Assembly: GCF_024722015.1 (NCBI RefSeq)
Contig: NZ_JANQBD010000007.1
Location: forward strand, 124,001-188,000
Source: Paenibacillus radicis (ex Xue et al. 2023)
GTDB lineage: Bacteria > Bacillota > Bacilli > Paenibacillales > NBRC-103111
Length of the DNA: 64,000 bases
Reading direction: 5' to 3'
Part shown: positions 46,749 to 55,228 of the stretch, in pieces
Layout of the letters: each line of letters opens with the position of its first letter
Position numbering within the stretch: position 1 is the first letter of the stretch
The notes under the pieces: model-generated
The model's input: the letters and a program-made list of their open reading frames with translations, nothing else
What the model was told of the DNA's origin: nothing
Databases searched by the model: none
Made by a program: the position numbers and the translations under genes

Positions 46749-47246
46749 TTAAGATTTGTCATTGTAATAAAAGATCTCAGCTTCTATTGTCTTGCCTAGT
46801 TGAATAATGCCATACGAATATTGAGATTGACGCCGTTTATCAGTAGGAGAACCCGGATTGAACAGAAGAACGCCATTATGCATACCTTGGTAAGGCGTAT
46901 GAGAGTGACCGAAAATAATCACATCAACACTCATGCCGTTAAATACGTCCAATGCTTGCTCCAGCGTCGATTTCCTTCCTCCATCCCCGTGGACCATTCC
47001 TATTCGATAATTACCCATTTGCAGCACCTTACAGCGTCCAAAACGTTCAACAATATCAGCACCATCATTATTGCCTGCAATACCATCGATCGGAGCAATC
47101 CGCTCAAACAAGCCTACAACCTCTGCGTCCATCCAGTCGCCGGCATGCAGAATCTGATCTACTCCCTGCAGCCCTGCAACCAGAGCCTTCGGAAGCTGCT
47201 TTGCCCGCCCGAACATATGCGTGTCGGATACAATCCCTAAGCGCAC
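46749..47246 (-). CDS. YfcE/YsnB-type metallophosphoesterase
   Basis: 165 residues. All five metal motifs are present: GIVSDTH, HAGDWMD, GIAGNNDG, MVHGDGG and IFGHSHTPYQG. This is the compact phosphodiesterase family that includes YfcE and MJ0936-like enzymes; the natural substrate is unknown. The start is GTG 47246, nine bases after AAAGGAG. Longer in-frame reading to 47360 adds a non-conserved, Cys-rich stretch and is rejected. The bacilliredoxin gene follows at 33 bases. Confidence 0.86.
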   Translation of the reverse strand: MRLGIVSDTHMFGRAKQLPKALVAGLQGVDQILHAGDWMDAEVVGLFERIAPIDGIAGNNDGADIVERFGRCKVLQMGNYRIGMVHGDGGRKSTLEQALDVFNGMSVDVIIFGHSHTPYQGMHNGVLLFNPGSPTDKRRQSQYSYGIIQLGKTIEAEIFYYNDKS

Positions 47247-47381
47247 TGAGATCTTCTCCTTTCTATTGGCTTTCCGAATGGAAAGCCTGCATGGGATGCA
47301 TTCGCAGAGTTTTGCTTCAGCAAAACATGCATCGTAAGCATTAACTGCAACTTGCTTCATTTTACCATAACTAAAGGAAAA

Positions 47382-47403
47382 GAAAAAAGCACCCAGGGAT
47401 GCT
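47382..47403 (-). terminator. Terminator of the MacAB-like export operon
   Basis: On the minus strand AGCATC pairs with GGTGCT (one G-U) around CCTG and is followed by TTTTTTC. It sits 25 bases after the stop of the last operon gene. Confidence 0.72.
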
Positions 47404-47427
47404 CTTATCTCATCGATACAGATCAGG

Positions 47428-49566
47428 TTACTTGGTTACTCCGAACCAATCCAGTACCTGGGAAGCAAGAAGCTTTCGTTTGCCTTGAAACTCATGATAA
47501 ATACTCATTTTAAATTGCTTTAATGACTCGATTTTAAACAACAGGGTATCATCCTGACGGACTATCCTATAATCATGTTCACCCAGAGTAACCCGCTTGT
47601 CAGTATCCTCGGGGGCCGTTTCCAGATAAAAGGTTTCATCAATATTCACTTTGCCGTTACTGTCCGTAAATTGAATAACCAGCTTGCTGCCTTCGTTACT
47701 TGTTTCGTAATAGCTGTCTTTACTTAAATTATACGTGAAATTAACCTTAAGCTGTTTATTGTCCAACCATGTCTGGATATTGCTCAAAGAAATGGTATAT
47801 GGATAAAAGGTAACATCCTTCAGTGTTGGATTAATTGCTTCGTTCAAAACCGCCAAATCCATTTCTACAGCATTGATATAAGCATCGGCTTTATCTTCAA
47901 CACCGCTAAGTCTTTGTTCGGTAACCGATTCACCAATAACAAGCCTTAATCCTTTAGTGCTTAACTCCTTAGGAATCTTGCTGGAGAAGGATAGAAGCGC
48001 CTTGCCTTGTGGATTCAGCTTCTGTTTAACCTCACGTATTTTAGTTGGATACAAGGCGTCTTCTTCTGTTTTGAAAAAAGCTGTCAGCCGCGGAATACTA
48101 TTGGAACGTTTCTCCAAGTTGACTACCTCCACCTGTGCCTCCAGCAAAGTACTGTTTCCATCCGTATACAAATTCAATTCGCGCGGAGCGTATTGAGCTG
48201 CACGGCCTGCACCTGTAATGGGCTGCGACTCGCCATACGAGAGATAGGGTAGCTTGACACTGGCTGGAGGCAGCTTGAATTGTGCCATTTCTTCCGTTAG
48301 ATTTGCATTCACCTTTTCTTCAATAACGAGCTTGGTTTGGGCAAATGGATACGTATAAGGGACTTTGGCAACCACTTGCACATGGACAGGCACACCCGGC
48401 GGCACGCCAACTGCTCTGTCAGTCTGAATTACCTTCGCCTCCACTACGACCCCTCCATCCAGCTCATAGTAGGCTTTTAAAGCCGGAAAAGGCAGAGCAT
48501 CCGCTTGATTATGGGAAACGGCCAAATCTGTAGTCAGGATATCCTGATCCTCCCAAGGGGTACGGCTTAGCTTCTCAGCCTTTAACAAATAGGTTCCCTG
48601 AGAATTCAAGTACTCTACGCTATCCCCCAATTGGGGAATATCCGAGGAATCCGTTGGTATTCGAAGCGCGGCCATGGGATAGCTCAGCTTGAGCTCATTG
48701 CTTACAGTCACCGTCTGATTAATCAGCAAATCCCATACCTCTGAAGCCGCTGACACCGGCAGATGAACTGCCTTCAGCTGCAATTCTTCTGTCACTTCAG
48801 GCTGTAACAGCATGGAAGCTGCACCTGTTTCCAATACACTCTCAAGCGGGTACATAGCACCGTTAGCGGCGCGCAGAGTGTACTGATAGGCCGGCATGCG
48901 GATGCTGGCTTTCCCCTTATTCGTCAGCTTGAGCAGTAGCTTGGAAGATAAGGTACTGTCCTTTTGCTGCAACGACCAACGGGATACATCCAGGACAACA
49001 GGCATACTGCCTATAAGCACCGACCTGCTGCGTACTATGGGGGCCATAACGGCTGATGCCGGATCAGGGAATCGAATATCGCCAATACTCGTCTCAAGCT
49101 CCGAGCTTGAATAATTCCACTGCGTAATTCGAAAAGTCAGCTCCTCCAGCAGCGTCGTATCATTAACCGGGGCATAGAACGAATAATCAACTCGCTGTCC
49201 GGCAGGAATCTCCTTTTTCAGTTTGTCCTGAGGGATCAATTCAGCTTTAAATTCGGCTCCCGAGGCACTTATGATTTTAACCCAGTAATCCAAAAAAGAT
49301 AGTTTACTTCCCGTTCCATTCGTTACGGTCATAGTAAAATATAGCGTTTTTCCTCCATCGGCAGGCAGCACTACGGCACTTTTTAATTCAAACGAGCTGC
49401 CGCTGCCAATTGGAACCTGGTTTAACTGAAGAGTTGGATCAATCTCATCCCTCAGGTAGCTTTCGCCTTCTGCATGAGCAGTAGTGCCAGAAGCATATGA
49501 AATAGTCACGGATGTAAAGATGAATATGAACCATAATAAAAGTCGCTTCGATACGAATGTCTTCAA
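47428..49566 (-). CDS. Large secreted protein of unknown function, last gene of the export operon
   Basis: 712 residues. The start is TTG 49566, seven bases after GGGGGAG at the end of the upstream ATPase gene; the in-frame sequence further upstream is that gene's antiphase shadow. A signal peptide (RLLLWFIFIFTSVTISYASG, cleavage likely after AHA) is followed by repeated beta-rich segments such as LYFTMTVTNGTGSKLSFLDYWVKI and KLLLKLTNKGKASIRMPAYQYTL, resembling Ig-like or DUF4352-type folds. No catalytic motif, lipobox or anchor seen. Its genes place it as the substrate or an extracellular component of the MacAB-like transporter. Confidence 0.75.
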   Translation of the reverse strand: MKTFVSKRLLLWFIFIFTSVTISYASGTTAHAEGESYLRDEIDPTLQLNQVPIGSGSSFELKSAVVLPADGGKTLYFTMTVTNGTGSKLSFLDYWVKIISASGAEFKAELIPQDKLKKEIPAGQRVDYSFYAPVNDTTLLEELTFRITQWNYSSSELETSIGDIRFPDPASAVMAPIVRSRSVLIGSMPVVLDVSRWSLQQKDSTLSSKLLLKLTNKGKASIRMPAYQYTLRAANGAMYPLESVLETGAASMLLQPEVTEELQLKAVHLPVSAASEVWDLLINQTVTVSNELKLSYPMAALRIPTDSSDIPQLGDSVEYLNSQGTYLLKAEKLSRTPWEDQDILTTDLAVSHNQADALPFPALKAYYELDGGVVVEAKVIQTDRAVGVPPGVPVHVQVVAKVPYTYPFAQTKLVIEEKVNANLTEEMAQFKLPPASVKLPYLSYGESQPITGAGRAAQYAPRELNLYTDGNSTLLEAQVEVVNLEKRSNSIPRLTAFFKTEEDALYPTKIREVKQKLNPQGKALLSFSSKIPKELSTKGLRLVIGESVTEQRLSGVEDKADAYINAVEMDLAVLNEAINPTLKDVTFYPYTISLSNIQTWLDNKQLKVNFTYNLSKDSYYETSNEGSKLVIQFTDSNGKVNIDETFYLETAPEDTDKRVTLGEHDYRIVRQDDTLLFKIESLKQFKMSIYHEFQGKRKLLASQVLDWFGVTK

Positions 49567-49567
49567 C

Positions 49568-50461
49568 TCACTGCTCCCCCTTCTCTTCCGGTGGCAATAA
49601 AACAATACGGCCGTCCTCCACTTGAACCCTGACTTTATTGGCGGAGCGAAGTCCAATTGATTTAAGCATTTCTTCAGGTACCTGCAAGCGCCCGGATTTA
49701 TCGAGAACCGCATATTCCACGTGTGAATCCTCATCATTCTGCTGAAGGCCTTGCTCCAGCTCCTCCAGCTCATCGGCATAGGACTTGCGCCTAATAATTT
49801 CGGAGGAAGTTTTCCCGTCGCGGATGGCCACCACTCTATCAACCTTCTTCGCCAGTAACGGATCATGGGTAACAATGACAACCGTCAATCCCAATCGGCG
49901 ATTCAAATCGCGAAACAGATCCAATATTTGATTCGCCATCTTCGTGTCTACAGAACCTGTAGGCTCATCGGCAAGCAGCATTTTGGGACTGTTTGCCAAT
50001 GCAATAGCAATGGCTACACGCTGCTGTTCACCGCCGGACAGCTCGTTTAGGCGGTTTTTGATCCGATGGCCGAGTCCAACCGCCTCCAGCAGCTCAAGGG
50101 CTCGTTCACGCTTGCGTTTACCTTGAAGCAATATTGGCAGCTCCACATTCTCCAGCGCCGTTAAATAGGGGATGAGATTACGCGCATTATTTTGCCATAC
50201 AAAGCCTACGGTTTCACGCTTGTATTTAACGAGATCCTTCTCGTTAAACTTCAGCAAATCCTTTCCGTCCACATACAGCTGCCCCGCAGAGGGGCGGTCC
50301 AACCCGCCCAGCATGTTCAGCAGCGTTGACTTGCCGCTGCCGCTGTTGCCGATTATAGCCATCAGCTCGCCGGGCTGAACATGCAAATCCAATCCTTGCA
50401 GAGCTACAACCTCCAAATCGGCCACCTTGTAAATTTTTACGAGGTTATCACAATGAATCAT
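49568..50461 (-). CDS. ABC ATPase fused to a C-terminal AbrB/SpoVT-like domain
   Basis: 297 residues. The LolD/MacB-type ATPase has Walker [10 protein letters not shown] at 38-46, the Q-loop in FVWQNN, signature LSGGE at 141-145 and Walker [10 protein letters not shown]. After residue 245 comes [20 protein letters not shown] then [20 protein letters not shown] (about 248-287). This is the pattern of swapped-hairpin AbrB/MazE/SpoVT domains (DKxGRxxxPxxxxxxxGLxxxxxVxxxxxxGxIxL). It could bind DNA, mediate dimerisation or sense. Co-translated: its SD lies in the stop of the permease gene. Confidence 0.86.
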   Translation of the reverse strand: MIHCDNLVKIYKVADLEVVALQGLDLHVQPGELMAIIGNSGSGKSTLLNMLGGLDRPSAGQLYVDGKDLLKFNEKDLVKYKRETVGFVWQNNARNLIPYLTALENVELPILLQGKRKRERALELLEAVGLGHRIKNRLNELSGGEQQRVAIAIALANSPKMLLADEPTGSVDTKMANQILDLFRDLNRRLGLTVVIVTHDPLLAKKVDRVVAIRDGKTSSEIIRRKSYADELEELEQGLQQNDEDSHVEYAVLDKSGRLQVPEEMLKSIGLRSANKVRVQVEDGRIVLLPPEEKGEQ

Positions 50462-50463
50462 GA

Positions 50464-53379
50464 TCAGTCCTCCCCAAGCTTGACTGCTTGATGAATTTTT
50501 ACCCGTGAGAGCATCGTGCCGAGTATGAACAGCCCTACAGTCAGCATGATGCTGACTATAATGTACAGCTGCAATTGATCACGCGGATCAAATGTAACCA
50601 GAAACGGCGGCACCTGGCTTGATGTCTGCATAGAGAGCTGAAACATAGGTACAAAAAATCGGCTGGTCAGGTTGCCGGTCAGCATACCAATGGCAACAGC
50701 GGCACCTGAGGTAAGCAGTTGTTCGCCAATAAGCATCATAATGAGCTGGCGGAAGGAAATCCCCATTGCTCGCAAAATCCCGAACTGCAATACTCGCCCT
50801 GATAGCGACAGTACCCAATAAAGCAAAAATCCAAAAAAGCTGATCACAATCGAAATAATAAAGCCTAATGTCATAACCCCATTGATCGCTAGCAGGAAAG
50901 GATCATTTTTGGAACGGATCAGCTCTTGCTTCGCATCGTTAAGCTTGGTCACCGGAATTTTCTTTTCCTCCAGTGCATCATAGAGCTCTTGGCTTTTGGC
51001 GCTCGGCTTCAGAGTCATCCACACATCATAAGGCTCCAGCGCCATATTGTTATGAATATAAGACAAGTGCCCCACGATCAGCATAGGCGCCTTTATCTTC
51101 TTATTTTTGGCATTGGCCGCACTTCCAGCAGAAGTCGTTGAAACGGCAGATTTATCGCTGAACAATGGATTCGGATTCCATGACGGCCAATAATCAACGA
51201 TACCGAAAACATTGAACATCGTGCTCTCAACACCGTCCCAGCTCGCGTATAAATTGTCACCTACCTTGACATTGTGTTGATCTGCCAAGGTGCGGGAAAT
51301 AAGCACCGCGGATGGACTGGAAGCCAGCACATTCAAGTAATCATTAAAATGATGATCCAGGAGTCCATTTCGCAGCCACGCCGTATTGCCAAAATCATCC
51401 GTATCGATTCCCATCAAAGTAGCTGATCCCCGCTCCTTCCCGATGGTGAAAGCGGCATTGGACTTCGTGAACACTTTCGCAGCATGCTCCACTCCGGGAA
51501 GCTGAGTAAAGGGAAGAAACGGCGGCTCCGAAAATTGCACCTTTTTCTTAGCTACCAGCAATTCTGTCGGATCTGGTTCGCCCCCGCCTTCATTCCCCAT
51601 ACTCGGAGGAGGGGCATCATCTTCCCATTTTACTGACATCGTAATATCGGCTCCGTTGCCGTACATTATTTTTTCATCGGCATTCTTGTTTATAGTCCGC
51701 GCAGCGCTTGCACTAAAAAGTCCTGTAGCCAGCGTTACGCTCAAAAAAACCATAATAGCCTGATATTGTGTAATGGAGCGGCCAACCTGCAGTAGGGTGG
51801 AATATAGAGACGGCGGCCACCATCTCCTTCCCGCCTGATAAATAAGTCTCACTAACCAAGGGTATATTCGGAGCAGTAAAAAGCTTGCCCCTAGTATGAA
51901 CAAAGCAGGAATAAGGAACAGCAAAGGGTCCATTTGCAGGTCTGTAATGTCCAGGCCCAGCGATTGCATATCGCTCATTTTGGTGCGGAACGTATGCAGC
52001 CCATACAAAGAAATGACCAGCAAGATGACATCGATGAAATATTTATGCCAAAAGGAAAGCGTGGTTTGCCTCGCCATCTGCTGCTTATGTCCAACAATTG
52101 TAGCCCTTGTTGCAAACAGCACAGGCAGCAGTGTCATAGCTAAGGAACAGAGCACTGCCATTACTCCGTATTGGAAAGCAGTTTGATTCAATTTAACATC
52201 TAAAGCGGCCCGCTGCACAAACTCCAGAAACCCGTTGGAGGCGCCCAGCATTTTCGTTAAAAACAAACCGAAGAACGGTCCGCAAGCGAGCGCTACTCCG
52301 CCGAGCAGCAATCCCTCGAACACATAACCGAGCACGATCTGCAGCCTGCTAGCGCCACGGCTCCGCAATACGGCGATTTCGGTTTTCTGCCTGTCAATGA
52401 TCAGATTGGAAACCATGAACAAATAATACGCCAGCATGATCATAACTGGAACGTTCAACGACCATAACATTAAGCGAAGCTTTTCTTCTTTGACAAAATA
52501 CCCATTCAGAGTTGGCAGCGCAGGAGCCTTAAGCGTGTAATTAGGAAAATGATTCGCCAAAAAATTTTCCGTATTCTGATAAGTCCCAATAAAGCGTTCT
52601 ATCGAATCGAGTTTCATGTAGCTGTAATCCACAGCCAGGTACCATATGCTGGAACGCAGCTTAAGCAGCTCATTGTTAGTTATTTCTTGTTCAAACCAAT
52701 CATAGGAGACAATTAAACTGGAGTTGTAGCTTGACAAAGAATTATACCAGTACACATCGTTATAATCCTTTCGGTCGATCACTCCTACGATTTTAAACTG
52801 GATTGGCGTTTTTACCTCATCATCCCGAATAGTATACTGCTGGCCTACCACCATTTTCAGATTCGTCAGCCCCTGATCGACTACAACCGCCTCAATTACG
52901 CCATCAACAGGCTTTGACGAGGGCAGTTTCCCATCGACCAATCGAACATGCTCCGCAAGCCCACTAAGTGCTGTAATATCAGCCGTCCGTCTAATGGAAG
53001 AATCTACTTTGCCTTCATCAACAGGGACCATATTCCACCTATCGGTCGATCGTTCAATAACATATTCTTTTATAGGTAATTGAAAACGTTTCGGAGCTTC
53101 ATTGCCCATATACTGATCCGCATCCTGAATCGCCTGCTTCGCCTGCTCCGCCGTCAGTTCTCCTGTAATGTAGATCGAGTTCCAAAATATACCTGGATAT
53201 TGCTGTTTAGCATCCTGCAGCTGTTCTAAATCTTTTATTAATAACCGCTGCAAAATGGCATTAGTATAAATCGGCATGCTGCTGACAAGACCCACTGAGA
53301 TGATCAAGCCAAGCAGCAGGCTGAATTCAAGCCATTTGTTTTTGACCATTTTGCGAATGATCATCACAAGAATTGCCAC
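50464..53379 (-). CDS. FtsX/MacB-type ABC transporter permease
   Basis: 971 residues, long for the family. One N-terminal helix (about 17-37) and a first extracellular domain (40-305) are followed by two groups of helices (about 312-560). A second large extracellular domain (about 565-830) and three C-terminal helices follow. ILRAMGISFRQLIMMLIGEQ and the earlier VLRSRGASRLQIVLGYVFEG are two FtsX-type repeats. It should couple ATPase strokes to work outside the membrane. The start is GTG 53379, five bases after AGGTGAT. Confidence 0.88.
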   Translation of the reverse strand: MAILVMIIRKMVKNKWLEFSLLLGLIISVGLVSSMPIYTNAILQRLLIKDLEQLQDAKQQYPGIFWNSIYITGELTAEQAKQAIQDADQYMGNEAPKRFQLPIKEYVIERSTDRWNMVPVDEGKVDSSIRRTADITALSGLAEHVRLVDGKLPSSKPVDGVIEAVVVDQGLTNLKMVVGQQYTIRDDEVKTPIQFKIVGVIDRKDYNDVYWYNSLSSYNSSLIVSYDWFEQEITNNELLKLRSSIWYLAVDYSYMKLDSIERFIGTYQNTENFLANHFPNYTLKAPALPTLNGYFVKEEKLRLMLWSLNVPVMIMLAYYLFMVSNLIIDRQKTEIAVLRSRGASRLQIVLGYVFEGLLLGGVALACGPFFGLFLTKMLGASNGFLEFVQRAALDVKLNQTAFQYGVMAVLCSLAMTLLPVLFATRATIVGHKQQMARQTTLSFWHKYFIDVILLVISLYGLHTFRTKMSDMQSLGLDITDLQMDPLLFLIPALFILGASFLLLRIYPWLVRLIYQAGRRWWPPSLYSTLLQVGRSITQYQAIMVFLSVTLATGLFSASAARTINKNADEKIMYGNGADITMSVKWEDDAPPPSMGNEGGGEPDPTELLVAKKKVQFSEPPFLPFTQLPGVEHAAKVFTKSNAAFTIGKERGSATLMGIDTDDFGNTAWLRNGLLDHHFNDYLNVLASSPSAVLISRTLADQHNVKVGDNLYASWDGVESTMFNVFGIVDYWPSWNPNPLFSDKSAVSTTSAGSAANAKNKKIKAPMLIVGHLSYIHNNMALEPYDVWMTLKPSAKSQELYDALEEKKIPVTKLNDAKQELIRSKNDPFLLAINGVMTLGFIISIVISFFGFLLYWVLSLSGRVLQFGILRAMGISFRQLIMMLIGEQLLTSGAAVAIGMLTGNLTSRFFVPMFQLSMQTSSQVPPFLVTFDPRDQLQLYIIVSIMLTVGLFILGTMLSRVKIHQAVKLGED

Positions 53380-53390
53380 TTGCCATCACC

Positions 53391-54434
53391 TCAATTGTTT
53401 AGAATCACCTTCTGGCCTTCTTTCAACCCTTTACGAATCTCAACCTCTGTTGCGGATACAATCCCCTTCTCAACATCGATCTCCTTGCGGCTTTCCCCGT
53501 CCAGCACCTGTACATAATCACGGCCCAGGTAAGACCTCAGCCCGAGCTTCGGAATGACCAGAACATTCTCTCTCTTTTCGGTAACTATGACGATATCCCC
53601 GCTGTTGCCGATTTCAATTTCCGACGGAAGTCCTTCAGTAACGATCACAATGGATTTGGCATTTTTATCCTGAATTGCCTTCACATCAGACTGCGGAGCA
53701 GTTGCCGGTATTTGCGCCACTTTACCCTGATAGCTATTGGATTTGTATTTTATCGTTGCTTCCATTCCCACTTGAACGCCTGTCAGATCATTCGGAGTCG
53801 TTGTCTCATACACAAGCTTCATAGACCTGGGATCCGAAACCGTTAGCAGCGTTCTATAAGCGGTTACCGGATCTCCCTGCTTGAGGGGATCGATGTAAGT
53901 AACAATTCCGTCCACTTCAGAGACTAGCTTTGTTTTTGCAAGCTGCTCTTTAAGCATCTCCAGCTGAATTTCTTCCTTTTGCACATCCAGCACCTTCATG
54001 CGAATCGCCAGAGCATTGCCACGCTGCTCGTCCTTGGCCAACTCCAGCGCAACCTTGGCTTTTTCCACAACAATATCCTGCAGGCGTATTTTCCCTTCAA
54101 TCTCGCCTTTCTCCAATAGTGCAACTACATCGCCTTTTTTTACAACCGCACCCATCTGGACTAAGATCTCGGAGAGCCGGCCGCCTGATTCTGAATAATA
54201 CAAATATTGCATTTTGTCAGAGGCAAAAATTCCGACTCCGCTGATTTGCTTAGTGACCGTACTCTTCTTCACTTCAAAAACCTCAAAATTCTCTTTTACC
54301 GGTTTAACAAGCGGCGGTTTTAAGGCTTGCTCCTCCTTAGGCAACAGACTACAGCCTGGCAATATTGAAATAAAGACAGCCCCGAACAAGATAGACCCTA
54401 ATAATGGCCTAGAGCTTTTAGCTTTCTTCCACAA
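53391..54434 (-). CDS. Lipoprotein periplasmic-adaptor-like (MacA/HlyD) protein
   Basis: About 347 residues. A lipobox LPGC follows the N-terminal hydrophobic segment, so it is probably surface-anchored. The biotinyl-lipoyl-like halves (GGRLSEILVQMGAVVKKGDVVALLEKG and VSEVDGIVTYIDPLKQGDPVTA) flank a coiled-coil hairpin (about 115-165), and beta-barrel and membrane-proximal domains follow. The preferred start is TTG 54434, nine bases after GGAGG; ATG 54443 abuts the SD. It overlaps the upstream ATPase gene by 17 bases. Adaptor of the MacAB-like complex. Confidence 0.86.
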   Translation of the reverse strand: MWKKAKSSRPLLGSILFGAVFISILPGCSLLPKEEQALKPPLVKPVKENFEVFEVKKSTVTKQISGVGIFASDKMQYLYYSESGGRLSEILVQMGAVVKKGDVVALLEKGEIEGKIRLQDIVVEKAKVALELAKDEQRGNALAIRMKVLDVQKEEIQLEMLKEQLAKTKLVSEVDGIVTYIDPLKQGDPVTAYRTLLTVSDPRSMKLVYETTTPNDLTGVQVGMEATIKYKSNSYQGKVAQIPATAPQSDVKAIQDKNAKSIVIVTEGLPSEIEIGNSGDIVIVTEKRENVLVIPKLGLRSYLGRDYVQVLDGESRKEIDVEKGIVSATEVEIRKGLKEGQKVILNN

Positions 54435-55128
54435 TGTATCCATCCTCCAATGCGTACACTTGATCCACAATTTCCATAATTGCCGGATCATGCGTTGTTA
54501 AAATAATCGTCATTCCTTCGTGCTGCACCAAATCTTTAAATACTTTCATCACCTGCAGCCCCATTCTACTGTCTAATTCAGCGGTAGGCTCGTCTGCCAG
54601 CAGAAGCTTCGGCTTATGGGCAATCGCTCTGGCGATTGCAACACGCTGCTGCTCCCCGCCTGACAATTCGAAAGGCCTATGCTTCATCCGAGGCTTTAAC
54701 CCTACATAATCAAGGGCCTGTTCCGAGTAATCACGGTAGTGAGCAGAGGGAACTCCTGCGATCCTGAGGCCAAATTCAACATTCTCGAACGCAGACATGT
54801 AAGGCACCAAAGCAAAGGATTGAAATATTAATCCAAGCTGCGTACGTCGAAGCTCATTGCGCTTTTTGTCGGAAATAACCGTAACATCCTGACCTAAGAA
54901 ATAGACCGCCCCCTCCGACGGCTGATCTAAGGCACCAAGCATATTCAACAAGGTCGTTTTACCCGATCCTGAGCGCCCTTTCAGCGCAACGAGCCGTCCG
55001 GAGGTTATGCTTAAATTGGCTCCGCGGAGCGCATGAACGGCAGCGATGCCTTTTCCAAATGTGCGCGTTACGTTGACCGCTTGAATAATCGGTTCCCTCG
55101 TGGCAAATTTGTCGACAGATGATGACAT
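54418..55128 (-). CDS. MacB/LolD-type ABC transporter ATP-binding protein
   Basis: 236 residues. Walker A GRSGSGKTT, Q-loop LIFQSFALVP, signature [16 protein letters not shown], Walker B LLLADEPTAELD and switch His in LTTHDPAI make it a complete ATPase. It leads the operon (ATPase, adaptor, permease, ATPase-AbrB, secreted protein). SD AGGGAGG lies seven bases before ATG. With the second ATPase gene, the operon encodes two ATPases for one visible permease, so the transporter may use a heterodimer of the two. Confidence 0.91.
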   Translation of the reverse strand: MSSSVDKFATREPIIQAVNVTRTFGKGIAAVHALRGANLSITSGRLVALKGRSGSGKTTLLNMLGALDQPSEGAVYFLGQDVTVISDKKRNELRRTQLGLIFQSFALVPYMSAFENVEFGLRIAGVPSAHYRDYSEQALDYVGLKPRMKHRPFELSGGEQQRVAIARAIAHKPKLLLADEPTAELDSRMGLQVMKVFKDLVQHEGMTIILTTHDPAIMEIVDQVYALEDGYIVEES

Positions 55129-55145
55129 AATTCTGCCTCCCTTTC

Positions 55146-55159
55146 TGAAAGCGTTATCT
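55146..55159 (-). promoter_or_regulatory. Candidate cre (CcpA) site before the MacAB-like operon
   Basis: TGAAAGCGTTATCT matches 13 of 14 positions of the cre consensus TGWAANCGNTNWCA and lies 17 bases upstream of the first gene. The site would overlap the promoter or leader of the export operon and suggests carbon-source control. Confidence 0.5.
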
Positions 55160-55191
55160 ATATGTTAAATGTAAACTTTTCCAAAACATAA

Positions 55192-55228
55192 AAATAGACA
55201 CCAATTTGTTAGAAATTGGTGTCTATTT
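55192..55228. terminator. Terminator with a 16-bp perfect stem overlapping a stop codon
   Basis: AAATAGACACCAATTT (55192-55207) pairs perfectly with AAATTGGTGTCTATTT (55213-55228) around a five-base loop. The TAG stop of the response regulator gene (55223-55225, minus strand) lies in the stem. It separates that gene from the export operon. The T tract after the stem is short (ATTTTTATG on the minus strand). Confidence 0.75.

Noticed and set aside
47247-47360. N-terminal extension of the metallophosphoesterase
   Set aside because: The extension precedes the SD AAAGGAG and GTG 47246 and carries no conserved motif; the catalytic GIVSDTH should be near the N-terminus.
49567-49881. N-terminal extension of the secreted protein
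   Set aside because: It reads through the upstream ATPase gene out of frame; the signal peptide and SD support TTG 49566.
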